Below, in pieces: positions 52,451 to 61,321 of a stretch of DNA of 64,000 bases. The notes under the pieces were generated by a model. That model worked only from the letters and a program-made list of their open reading frames with translations, was not told where the DNA came from and made no database searches. The stretch is from Flavobacterium flevense (GTDB lineage: Bacteria > Bacteroidota > Bacteroidia > Flavobacteriales > Flavobacteriaceae), in NCBI RefSeq assembly GCF_900142775.1, contig NZ_FRCC01000010.1, forward strand, positions 56,942 through 120,941, in the 5' to 3' direction. The first letter of the stretch is position 1. Every line of letters begins with the position of its first letter. The translations under genes and the position numbers were made by a program.

Positions 52451-52523
52451 CGATATGGCCATGAGAAAAATAAACAGCTTATTTATTTTTTAAGTTTTGT
52501 GTTTGAAAATTTTCTGATATGGG

Positions 52524-52583
52524 AATTATATAACGACCTCTAAATATTATATAAAATACACTTGTTTCATACTGATACATTTA
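52524..52583 (+). promoter_or_regulatory. 21-bp tandem-box promoter of the acidic protein gene
   Basis: Box 1 AATTATATAA (52524-52533), box 2 TATTATATAA (52545-52554) and a -7-like TACATTTA (52576-52583). The leader to the start at 52722 would be about 130 nt, similar to that of the response regulator gene. Confidence 0.6.
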
Positions 52584-52721
52584 CAAATATAATTTTACAT
52601 AAACCTTTAGAATTTTACTATTCGAATTAAAAAAAAACAGAAGTTATAAGGAAACTATTTTGAACAAAACCTGTTTTGAAATTGGATGTAAAAAATAAAA
52701 TAACCCTTAAATCGAATTATT

Positions 52722-53009
52722 ATGAATTTAGACAGAAGAGAGAACTACAATCAGGACGACTTGTATTCTCAAGACAGCACAAATCGATATAATACAGATT
52801 CAGATTCACTGGATAATTCTTTCCTTGAAGATGATGAACAATATATAAATCCTAACCTTCATAAAGATGATTTAGAAAATGATCCTCTTGAAGACGATGA
52901 TTTTGAAAGAGAAAATACGTATAGGGACGAATTCGATGAAAATTTGAATAACGACGATGTTAATAACACTGATCCTAACGATCCCCGTATATTTTACCCC
53001 TTATCTTAA
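52722..53009 (+). CDS. small acidic, Asp/Asn-rich protein of unknown function
   Basis: A 95-residue hydrophilic protein with very high Asp, Asn and Glu content (for example FLEDDEQYINPNLHKDD, DPLEDDDFERENTY), no signal peptide and no membrane helix. It is likely intrinsically disordered. I do not recognise a family. Its own tandem-box promoter and a strong terminator make it a real single-gene unit. Its nature is reminiscent of hydrophilic stress proteins, but that is inference only. Confidence 0.65.
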   Translation: MNLDRRENYNQDDLYSQDSTNRYNTDSDSLDNSFLEDDEQYINPNLHKDDLENDPLEDDDFERENTYRDEFDENLNNDDVNNTDPNDPRIFYPLS

Positions 53010-53015
53010 AAAATA

Positions 53016-53050
53016 AGAAAACCGCTTGATAGTGCAAGTGGTTTTCTTGT
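53016..53050 (+). terminator. rho-independent terminator
   Basis: AGAAAACCGCTTG (53016-53028) pairs with CAAGTGGTTTTCT (53035-53047), with one G-T pair and a 6-base loop. It ends the acidic protein transcript, only 34 bp before the next gene start. Confidence 0.75.
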
Positions 53051-53080
53051 TTGTATTAATAAACATTTTTTATTTATTCC

Positions 53081-56000
53081 ATGGAAATCCTTGTCACAAA
53101 AGAAGTACATACCAATATATCCAATTTTTCCGTTGTAGGAATTGGAGTTTCTATTGGGGCTTTAGATATATTAAAGAAAATACTCTCAGATATACCCCAG
53201 GATTCTGGAATAGCATATATAATTGTAAGACATACATTAGATTTACCTACAAATCTATCTGAAATATTAGCTTCACATACAGAAATCCCTGTAAATGAAA
53301 TTATAAATGAAGTAAATTTAGAACCCAACCATATTTATGTGATGCCGGAAAACAATGTTCTGATCACATTAAACGGTGTGTTAAAACTGAAACATTATAC
53401 ACGTAATGAAAGACAAAATAATAGTATAGATGTTTTTTTTGAATCCTTAGCAGAAGTGTATAAAAGCGCTTTAACCGGATTAATGTTATTGTCCGATTCT
53501 AATTTTGAAAGCGTTCGCGGATTTAAAAAAGTCAAAGAAGAGGGTGGAATTACTATAATCCAAAATCCCAAAAAAGCAGTTTTTAGAGGAATAACTCAGC
53601 ATTTGAAGGATATTTATATGGTTGATTATGTAATGACTACAGATAATTTTCCTTTTGAATTACTCCAAATCCAAAAAAAATACCTTACTGAGTTTGATAA
53701 TGAAGAAGAGAATATTTTGCAAAATGAAAAAGAATTTCTTACTCAGATTATTGAACTTATAGCTGAGAAATCCGGACATGACTTTAGCAATTATAAACAA
53801 GCTAACTTAAAAAGACGTATTGCAATACGAATGGCAGTGCTGCAAAAAAGTACTTTACAGAGTTACTATAATTCACTTCAGCATAATAAAACAGAACAGG
53901 ATATTTTATTCAATGATTTTTTGATTCCTGTTACTTACTTTTTTAAAGATCCAAATTATTTTAAATACTTGACTGATGTTGTTTTTCCGTCATTGATAAG
54001 CAATATTGCCAATAATACTTTGCGAATCTGGATTGTAGGATGTGCAACCGGAGAAGAAACCTATTCGCTGGCAATTAGTTTACAGGAATATTTGCTGAAA
54101 AATAATCACCATGCTGTTAAAGTTCAGATTTTTGCCTCTGATTTATCCGAAAAAGCAATTATAAAAGCGAGGGCTGGGATTTATTCTAATTTTGATGTTC
54201 AGCAAATAGATAAAGAGAGACTGCAAAATTATTTTGTAAAAAATAACAGAGAATATCGTGTTTGTAAAATCATCCGTGATATGTGTGTTTTTGCCGTACA
54301 TAATTTTGTTAAAGATCCTCCTTTTGCCAAAATGGATTTCATCAATTGCCACAATGTATTAAAATATTTTAACCCTTTTCTACAAAATAAGGCTTTAGTA
54401 TCTTTCTTTTATTCGCTAAATGATAAAGGAATTCTTTTCCTTGGAAAATCAGAAACAGTGAATCATGCCGAAGACTTATTTGAAAATTTAGAAAAAGAGG
54501 AAACAATTTATATACGAAAAGGTATTCCGGGTCAAAATGTTTCAGAAACACTTTTAGCAGTTCAAAACAATTCACCGGAAAAAGTATCCGAATTTAGAAA
54601 AAAAACAGAAACAGATTTTCAAAAAATTGTATCTGATCTTTTGTTTTCAAAATACACTCCTGTATGTGTAGTTATAGATGAAAATTTAGAAATTGTTCAT
54701 TTTCATGGTGATACAAGTCCCTTTTTATCTCCTTCACAAGGTAAACCCAGTTTTAATATTTTAAAAATGACCGATGAAGAAGTGGGATTACAATTGCAGG
54801 ACGCAATATTAAAAGCAAAAACACAAAAAATAAACATTCGAAAAGAGAACATTGAGGTTGGAAAAAAACATGATACTATTTCTTTTGAAATTGTAGTACT
54901 TGAAAATGATTATCAGCATTTGGTAATTATCTTTTATAAAGAATCAGCTCAAAACATAAAGAAAAACAAATCAGAGAATGTCATTACTAGCAAAGAACTG
55001 AAACAATCTCCGGTAATAAATAGTGATAATTTATTTTTTACAGATGAAATTTTAAAAGCAAAAAATCAGGAATTAGCTTCTACAAAGGAGGAATTGTCTT
55101 GTATCAATACGGAACTTAAAGAAAGTCAGAAAGAATTAAGACGGGCATTAGATTACGGAGAAGCTATCATTAATACTATCCACGAACCCTTGCTGATTAT
55201 GGATAGCTATTTTTTTATAAAAAATGCAAATCCGGCTTTCTATGAGTGTTTTAAAACGACAGAGACTGAAATTGAAGATCATTCTTTTTTCGAAATAGGA
55301 AATTGCCAATGGAATATTCCGGAGTTTAAAGAACAAGTTTCTAAAATTCTAGACCATCAACTGATTATTGAACAAAATAAAGTTGAAGTAGTTTGTGATG
55401 GCATTGGAAAAAAAATAATGCTGATTAATGCTCGTCCTATACAAACTTCAAACGAAAGTGACATTCTTTTAACATTTAATGATATAACAGAATTAGTACA
55501 TGTTAACGAAATTTTGATGGCTAAAAAAGCAGAAATACAAAAATACAACACTCAGCTGGAAGCATTTACCACGGCAGCCAGTGACGTGCTGCATGAGCCA
55601 CTCAGAAAGATTCATATGTTTAGTAAAAGAACATTTGATAACGAAAATAATATAAGTGAACTGGGCAGACATTATCTGGAGCGTATTCAGTATTTAATAA
55701 CCAATATGAGTCAGTTAATAGACGATGTTATTAATTACTCAAGGGTTAATTTTCTGGAAAGAGAATATAAGAAAACAGATTTAAACAAACTGTTTAAAAA
55801 GATTATAAGAGATTTGAAGGATATCATTACTGAAAAAAATGCTAAAATTTTGGTTACCCATCTTCCGGTATTAAATATAATTCCACAACAAATCCAGCAA
55901 TTATTCAGCAATTTGATTATCAATTCGATTGTGTTTTCAGAGGAAGGGGAAGATCCGCGAATAAAAATTGAATCTCAGTCAGCATCCAGTGAAGAAATCA

Positions 56001-56257
56001 TTGCACTGGACGGTAATCTGGATATGGATTATGTAAAAATTTGTGTAATAGATAACGGAATTGGTTTTGAAAAAGATTATGAAACTAAAGTCTTTGAACC
56101 ATTTTACCGCTTACATCATGATAACCAATTTAAAGGCAGTGGACTGGGGCTTACTTTAGCTAAAAAAATAATGGCTAATCATCGCGGATTTATAAAAGCC
56201 TCCAGTGAAAAAAATAGAGGAACAACGATGATGATTTATATTCCGTTATTGAATTAA
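53081..56257 (+). CDS. CheB-CheR-PAS-histidine kinase fusion with altered active sites
   Basis: A 1058-residue cytoplasmic signalling protein. A CheB-like methylesterase domain (about 15-190) keeps Ser24 (GVSIGALD) and His51, but the usual SDGxxG Asp region reads SNFESVRG. A CheR-like methyltransferase domain (about 215-480) is intact: VGCATGEETYSLAI, FASDLSEKAI and DPPFAKMDFINCHNVLKYF. After a linker and a coiled coil (about 660-690) come a PAS domain (about 690-800), a HisKA region and an HATPase domain (DNGIGFEKDYE, GSGLGLTLAKKI). In the H-box the expected ASHDLQEPLRK reads ASDVLHEPLRK, so Asp835 stands at the phospho-acceptor position. Kinase autophosphorylation is doubtful. Confidence 0.9.
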   Translation: MEILVTKEVHTNISNFSVVGIGVSIGALDILKKILSDIPQDSGIAYIIVRHTLDLPTNLSEILASHTEIPVNEIINEVNLEPNHIYVMPENNVLITLNGVLKLKHYTRNERQNNSIDVFFESLAEVYKSALTGLMLLSDSNFESVRGFKKVKEEGGITIIQNPKKAVFRGITQHLKDIYMVDYVMTTDNFPFELLQIQKKYLTEFDNEEENILQNEKEFLTQIIELIAEKSGHDFSNYKQANLKRRIAIRMAVLQKSTLQSYYNSLQHNKTEQDILFNDFLIPVTYFFKDPNYFKYLTDVVFPSLISNIANNTLRIWIVGCATGEETYSLAISLQEYLLKNNHHAVKVQIFASDLSEKAIIKARAGIYSNFDVQQIDKERLQNYFVKNNREYRVCKIIRDMCVFAVHNFVKDPPFAKMDFINCHNVLKYFNPFLQNKALVSFFYSLNDKGILFLGKSETVNHAEDLFENLEKEETIYIRKGIPGQNVSETLLAVQNNSPEKVSEFRKKTETDFQKIVSDLLFSKYTPVCVVIDENLEIVHFHGDTSPFLSPSQGKPSFNILKMTDEEVGLQLQDAILKAKTQKINIRKENIEVGKKHDTISFEIVVLENDYQHLVIIFYKESAQNIKKNKSENVITSKELKQSPVINSDNLFFTDEILKAKNQELASTKEELSCINTELKESQKELRRALDYGEAIINTIHEPLLIMDSYFFIKNANPAFYECFKTTETEIEDHSFFEIGNCQWNIPEFKEQVSKILDHQLIIEQNKVEVVCDGIGKKIMLINARPIQTSNESDILLTFNDITELVHVNEILMAKKAEIQKYNTQLEAFTTAASDVLHEPLRKIHMFSKRTFDNENNISELGRHYLERIQYLITNMSQLIDDVINYSRVNFLEREYKKTDLNKLFKKIIRDLKDIITEKNAKILVTHLPVLNIIPQQIQQLFSNLIINSIVFSEEGEDPRIKIESQSASSEEIIALDGNLDMDYVKICVIDNGIGFEKDYETKVFEPFYRLHHDNQFKGSGLGLTLAKKIMANHRGFIKASSEKNRGTTMMIYIPLLN

Positions 56258-56493
56258 TAAAGGCTGTCCGGAAATTAAGTTTCAACTTACACAATTAGTA
56301 AGACACTCCCTAATTTTAAAAAAAAACTAAATTTTGTATCCCTGTTGGTTCATCATAAAGCTTTGTAGAAATATCTTTTTTTAAAGAAAAATTAAGAAAC
56401 ATTAACTTCTCAAATGGCTATATTTGGCGTCAAAATACTTATAAGAGTATATTTTTTGAACGACCCCAAAAGAAAAGTTTGATTCTTTAATTT

Positions 56494-56856
56494 ATGAAAT
56501 CTATTAAGTTTATCTATATCATTATTTTATCACTGCTTACTTTTTCTGGCGGTGTAGAATTTTATAAATATTCTTCTGAACCGAATTATTGTCATACAAA
56601 AAATATTTTTTCAGATTCGGACACCTCTCAGCTTGAGTCCTCTCTGGCATCGATGTCTTGCGACGTACAGATGCATTTTATTCTTAAAAAGAAAGTAAAA
56701 ACCCGTGTTGAAGATTCTCAAAATCGTATTTTAAAAAATATTTACCACACGAACTTTGTGGGTTTCAGAATTTTAAAAGACAGTGTAATTTATGGCATTG
56801 CCGGCATTCTTAAAATTCAACAGCATACTCATCTTCACTTGTATCATCTTTTTTAG
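56494..56856 (+). CDS. small exported protein of unknown function
   Basis: A 120-residue protein with an N-terminal hydrophobic signal-like segment (FIYIIILSLLTFSGGVEF). The mature part is polar, with Cys-His pairs (YCHTK, MSCDVQMHF) and an unusual His-rich end (QQHTHLHLYHLF). I do not recognise a family. It precedes the RND efflux operon by 209 bp in the same direction. The Cys/His content could bind metal, which would fit a heavy-metal or toxin sensor, but this is a guess. A TATATTTG box at 56419-56426 may serve it, though no -33 TTG is seen. Confidence 0.45.
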   Translation: MKSIKFIYIIILSLLTFSGGVEFYKYSSEPNYCHTKNIFSDSDTSQLESSLASMSCDVQMHFILKKKVKTRVEDSQNRILKNIYHTNFVGFRILKDSVIYGIAGILKIQQHTHLHLYHLF

Positions 56857-57065
56857 AATTTACTTTATCGTATTTTTCAGTTTAATGACCTTTTATGTTT
56901 TTATATAAAAGGAATATTACTATGTAAAATATTTTTTAAAATGGCGCAGTCTCAAATCTGAGGCCGTTATATTTCCCATTTTCTAATATACCACTTATCG
57001 ATTACTCTCTGTGTTTTTTTATCAGGGAGAAAACCTATTTATATACTATTTTTTAATAATTAACT

Positions 57066-58169
57066 ATGAGAATTTACAAACAATTTTTCCTGTCTATTTT
57101 ATCATTATTCGTTTTAGTCTCGTGCGGAGATAAAGCAAAAAAGAGAGCTAACAACATAAAAACAGTTCCTGTTTACAAGGTAACTTTAAAAGATACCATT
57201 ATTACAAACCGATTTGTTGCCGATGTGCATGCCAAAAATAATGTCGAAATCCACGTTCGTATTCCGGGATTACTGGAAAAAGTTTACGTAAGCGAAGGAC
57301 AAAAAGTAAAAAAAGGCCAACTTTTATTTAAAATAAGCGATGTAGAACTTCAAATACAATTGCTAAAAGCACAAGCCGTTTATAAAACAGCTATGGCTGA
57401 TCTTAGAATTGCTAACGTTCATCTTGAACAAGCCCAAACCCTATACAATAAAAAAGTAATTGCAGATAACGAATTAGAATTAGCTAAAGCAAAATATGAA
57501 GCGGCTGCCGCCAAAGTTGCTCACGCTGCTGCAGAGAAAAAAGCCATAAATCAACAAATAAGTTTTACAACCATAAGAGCACCGTTTGATGGGACAGTGG
57601 ATCGTATTCCTTTTAAAGAAGGCAGTCTTGTAGAAAACGGTTCATTGCTTACTACTGTTTCACAACTGGATGATGTGTATGCTTATTTTTCGATTCCGGA
57701 AAATATTTATTTCCAAATGATGGCTGACAAAAGTATCCATACAAAAGAAGAGATAAAATTAGTTTTACCCAATGGTGTTATTTACAATCAAAGAGGAGAA
57801 TTAAAAACTGCCGATGGAGATATTGACAGACAAACAGGTTCTATCCAATACAAAGCTAAATTTCACAATCCACAAGGATTTATCAAACACGGGACTTCAG
57901 GAAAACTGATTATTTCAGAGCCCAAAACCAATGCAATTGTTATTCCCCAAAAAGCTGTTTTTTCTATTCAGGACAAACAATTTGTATTTAGAGTGGATAA
58001 AGAAGGCATTGTAAAAATGACCAACATTACTATTGGAAGTACTCTTGATGATGTATATATATTAAATAAAGGTTTGAAAAATAATGATTTAATTGTTCAG
58101 GAAGGCATTCAGTCCTTACGCGACGGTGACAAAATCAATATTAAAGAAACGAAAGTTGTAAACCTGTAA
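57066..58169 (+). CDS. RND efflux periplasmic adaptor (membrane fusion lipoprotein)
   Basis: A 367-residue AcrA/MexA-type adaptor. The lipoprotein signal ends at LVSCGDK (Cys21). The biotinyl-lipoyl domain begins near HVRIPGLLEKVYVSEGQKV, and a long alpha-helical hairpin follows (about 95-155, with ADNELELAKAKYEAAAAKV). The second lipoyl half is FTTIRAPFDGTVDRIPFKEG, then the beta-barrel and membrane-proximal domains. It bridges the inner-membrane pump and the outer-membrane channel encoded in the next two genes, 31 bp and then 7 bp apart. Confidence 0.93.
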   Translation: MRIYKQFFLSILSLFVLVSCGDKAKKRANNIKTVPVYKVTLKDTIITNRFVADVHAKNNVEIHVRIPGLLEKVYVSEGQKVKKGQLLFKISDVELQIQLLKAQAVYKTAMADLRIANVHLEQAQTLYNKKVIADNELELAKAKYEAAAAKVAHAAAEKKAINQQISFTTIRAPFDGTVDRIPFKEGSLVENGSLLTTVSQLDDVYAYFSIPENIYFQMMADKSIHTKEEIKLVLPNGVIYNQRGELKTADGDIDRQTGSIQYKAKFHNPQGFIKHGTSGKLIISEPKTNAIVIPQKAVFSIQDKQFVFRVDKEGIVKMTNITIGSTLDDVYILNKGLKNNDLIVQEGIQSLRDGDKINIKETKVVNL

Positions 58170-58200
58170 TTCAATTATACATTATTAAAAAGAAAAAGAA

Positions 58201-61200
58201 ATGATAGAAATGTTTATCAAAAGAAAGATATTGTCATTAATCATCTCGGTTATGATAGTACTTTTAGGTTTGTTGGCTTTGTTCCAGCTTCCCATAACAC
58301 AATTCCCGGATATTGTACCACCATCTGTAACTGTTACAGCTAAATACACCGGAGCCAATGCTGAGGTTTCTGCTAATGCTGTTGCTCTTCCGTTAGAAAG
58401 AGCTATCAACGGAGTTCCCGGAATGACGTATATGTCAACAGTTACTTCTAATGATGGTTTGACTTTGATTCAGGTTTTTTTCGAAGTAGGAACTGATCCT
58501 GATTTGGCTGCGGTAAATGTACAAAATCGTGTAACTACAATATTAGACGAACTCCCAGAAGAGGTTATTCGTGCCGGAGTTACGACCGAAAAAGAGGTCA
58601 ACAGTATGTTGATGTATCTGAATATTACAAGTACTGATAAAACGCAGGATGAGCAATTTATCTTTAATTTTACAGATATTAATATTCTTCAGGAATTAAA
58701 GCGTATTGATGGTGTTGGACGTGCCGAAATCATGGGACAGAAGGAATATTCAATGCGTGTATGGCTGGATCCGCAAAAAATGCTTTCGTATAATATTTCG
58801 GCTAACGAAGTGATTAGTTCGCTTCAGAGACAAAATATTTCTGCTGCTCCCGGAAAAGTGGGAGAGGGCTCAGGAAAATTAGAAAATCAGCTTCAGTATG
58901 TTATTAAATACGGAGGTAAATTTTTCGAACCCAATCAATACGAAGAAATTCCGTTAAGAGCTAATGCTGATGGAACGATTTTACGATTAAAGGATATTTC
59001 GAATATCGAATTTGGTGCCATGAGCTACGGAATGGTTTCTAAAACTGACGGAAAGCCTTCGGCATCCATCATGTTGAAGCAGCGTCCGGGTTCAAACGCT
59101 TCGGAAGTAATTGAAAGTATAAAGGAAAAAATGGCGGAATTAAAGGGAACTTCTTTCCCGCCGGGAATGGACTATAATATCGCTTATGATGTTTCGCGTT
59201 TCCTTGACGCTTCGATAGATGAGGTTTTAAAAACCCTGATTGAAGCCTTTATTCTTGTAGCTTTTGTGGTTTTCCTTTTCTTGCAAGACTGGCGTTCAAC
59301 TTTAATTCCGGTTTTAGCCGTACCTGTAGCCTTGATAGGTTCCTTCACTTTTATGTCAATGATGGGATTCTCTATTAACTTATTGACACTGTTTGCATTG
59401 GTGCTTTCGATAGGGATTGTAGTAGATAACGCAATTGTCGTTGTCGAAGCCGTTCATGTAAAAATCTCCGAAGAACATATGGAACCGCTGCCTGCGACCA
59501 TTAGTGCGATGAAAGAAATTACAGGAGCAGTTATTGCAATTACCATTGTAATGGCGGCAGTATTTATTCCTGTTGCTTTCCTGAGTGGTCCTGTTGGGGT
59601 TTTTTACAGGCAATTTTCATTGACAATGGCAATTAGTATTGTGATTTCGGGAGTCAATGCATTGACACTTACACCGGCTTTGTGTGCTATTTTGTTAAAA
59701 GCCCATGATCCCAACAAAGAGAAAAAATCGATGATGGATCGTTTCTTCCACAAATTTAATAATTGGTTTGATGCTATCACTTCAAAATACATTAAAGTAT
59801 TAATGAAATTTGCAGACAGAAGTTCGATTACCATTGGTTTATTAGTACTCTTTTGTTTTTTAGCATGGGGGACAAGTAAGTATTTGCCATCTGGATTTAT
59901 ACCTTCAGAAGATCAGGGAATGGTGTATGTGAGTGTAACAACCCCACAAGGTGCAACAGTTGAACGTACTGAAAAAGCTTTGGACGAAGTAACCCGAATT
60001 GCTCAAGAAATTAAAGGTGTTGACAACGTGACAACTCTTGCAGGATATAGTATTGTAACTGAAATTGCAGGAGCGTCTTATGGAATGGGAATGATTAACC
60101 TGAAGGACTGGAAAGAACGTGATATTTCGGTAAATGAGTTTATTGCCAAATTGACCGAGAAAACAAGAGGAATTTCTGATGCTCAAATAGAGATTTTTGC
60201 TCCGCCTACGGTTCCCGGATTTGGTAACACCAGTGGGTTCGAACTTCGCTTACTGGATAAATCGGGTGGAAGTATAAATAATACGGATGAAGTGACTAAA
60301 AATTTTATTAAGGAATTGAATGCTTCGCCTGAAATCCAAAACTCATTTACCAGTTTTGATGCTACTTTCCCGCAGTATTTAATTCATATTGACTATGATT
60401 TGGCAGCCAAAAAGGGAATATCGGTAGACAATGCAATGTCTACTTTACAGACTATGCTAGGTTCTTTTTATGCTACTAATTTTATTCGTTTTTCTCAAAT
60501 GTATAAGGTAATGGTGCAAGCCGGACCTCAATTTCGAAAAAATCCGGAAAGTATTTTGGATATGTATTTGAAGAACGATGCAGGAGAGATGGTTCCGTTT
60601 TCGACATTTATAAGGCTTGAAAGAGTTTACGGACCAGAAGTTTTAACGCGTTACAATATGTACATGTCGGCAATGATTAATGGTGAAGCTGCCGAAGGTT
60701 TTAGCTCCGGTGAAGTAATTAAAGCGGTTGAGAAAATTGCAGCAGAAAAACTCCCAAGCCGTTTTGAACTCGAATGGTCAGGAATGACAAGAGAAGAAAT
60801 CTTATCAGGAAATCAAACAATATACATTTTTGCATTGTGTATTTTGTTTGTGTATTTATTATTGGCAGCACAATACGAAAGTTTGTTGCTTCCGTTCCCG
60901 GTATTATTAAGTCTTCCTGTTGGAGTTTTTGGATCCTACTTGGCACTTTTAGCCGTGGGCTTAGACAATAATATTTATGCTCAGGTGGCACTCGTCATGC
61001 TCATTGGGCTGCTTGCAAAAAATGCCATTTTGATTGTCGAATTTGCCATGGCACAAAATAAATTGGGAAGAGATATAACCGAAGCTGCGATTGAAGGCGC
61101 CCGACTTCGTTTCAGACCTATTCTTATGACTTCGTTTGCTTTTATATCGGGATTAATACCGCTTTGTATTGCCTCTGGTGCGGGAGCTGTGGGTAACCGA

Positions 61201-61314
61201 TCAATAGGTACTGCAGCCGCAGGAGGAATGCTTATAGGAACCATTTTTGGACTTGTGATTATTCCGGGTCTTTATATCCTGTTTGCCAAATTAGAGAAAG
61301 CAACGAAAAAATAA
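58201..61314 (+). CDS. RND efflux permease, HAE1 (AcrB-like)
   Basis: A 1037-residue proton-driven drug exporter. The start MIEMFIKRKILSLIISVMIV is typical, with twelve helices and two large periplasmic loops. Known motifs are present: LPITQFPDIVPPSVTVTA, FFEVGTDPDLAAVNVQNR and, in helix 4, GIVVDNAIVVVEAVH. Helix 10 has LAKNAILIVEFA with the conserved Lys. In helix 4 the usual Asp-Asp pair reads Asp-Asn, a variant also seen in other HAE-type pumps. Substrates cannot be predicted. Confidence 0.95.
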   Translation: MIEMFIKRKILSLIISVMIVLLGLLALFQLPITQFPDIVPPSVTVTAKYTGANAEVSANAVALPLERAINGVPGMTYMSTVTSNDGLTLIQVFFEVGTDPDLAAVNVQNRVTTILDELPEEVIRAGVTTEKEVNSMLMYLNITSTDKTQDEQFIFNFTDINILQELKRIDGVGRAEIMGQKEYSMRVWLDPQKMLSYNISANEVISSLQRQNISAAPGKVGEGSGKLENQLQYVIKYGGKFFEPNQYEEIPLRANADGTILRLKDISNIEFGAMSYGMVSKTDGKPSASIMLKQRPGSNASEVIESIKEKMAELKGTSFPPGMDYNIAYDVSRFLDASIDEVLKTLIEAFILVAFVVFLFLQDWRSTLIPVLAVPVALIGSFTFMSMMGFSINLLTLFALVLSIGIVVDNAIVVVEAVHVKISEEHMEPLPATISAMKEITGAVIAITIVMAAVFIPVAFLSGPVGVFYRQFSLTMAISIVISGVNALTLTPALCAILLKAHDPNKEKKSMMDRFFHKFNNWFDAITSKYIKVLMKFADRSSITIGLLVLFCFLAWGTSKYLPSGFIPSEDQGMVYVSVTTPQGATVERTEKALDEVTRIAQEIKGVDNVTTLAGYSIVTEIAGASYGMGMINLKDWKERDISVNEFIAKLTEKTRGISDAQIEIFAPPTVPGFGNTSGFELRLLDKSGGSINNTDEVTKNFIKELNASPEIQNSFTSFDATFPQYLIHIDYDLAAKKGISVDNAMSTLQTMLGSFYATNFIRFSQMYKVMVQAGPQFRKNPESILDMYLKNDAGEMVPFSTFIRLERVYGPEVLTRYNMYMSAMINGEAAEGFSSGEVIKAVEKIAAEKLPSRFELEWSGMTREEILSGNQTIYIFALCILFVYLLLAAQYESLLLPFPVLLSLPVGVFGSYLALLAVGLDNNIYAQVALVMLIGLLAKNAILIVEFAMAQNKLGRDITEAAIEGARLRFRPILMTSFAFISGLIPLCIASGAGAVGNRSIGTAAAGGMLIGTIFGLVIIPGLYILFAKLEKATKK

Positions 61315-61321
61315 ATTTGAA

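Noticed and set aside
53026..53262. Open frame overlapping the terminator and the start of the CheB/CheR fusion gene
   Set aside because: It is in another frame over a clear CheB-like domain, and its protein has low-complexity, shadow-like composition.
56889..56937. Possible ninth tandem-box element before the RND operon (TTTTATATAA and TATGTAA)
   Set aside because: The spacing is about 19 bp, not 21, and no -7-like box follows at the fixed distance.
58201..61314. Loss of function of the RND pump because helix 4 has Asp-Asn in place of Asp-Asp
   Set aside because: The Asp-Asn variant occurs in other HAE-type pumps and the helix 10 Lys is kept, so it is treated as a normal variant.
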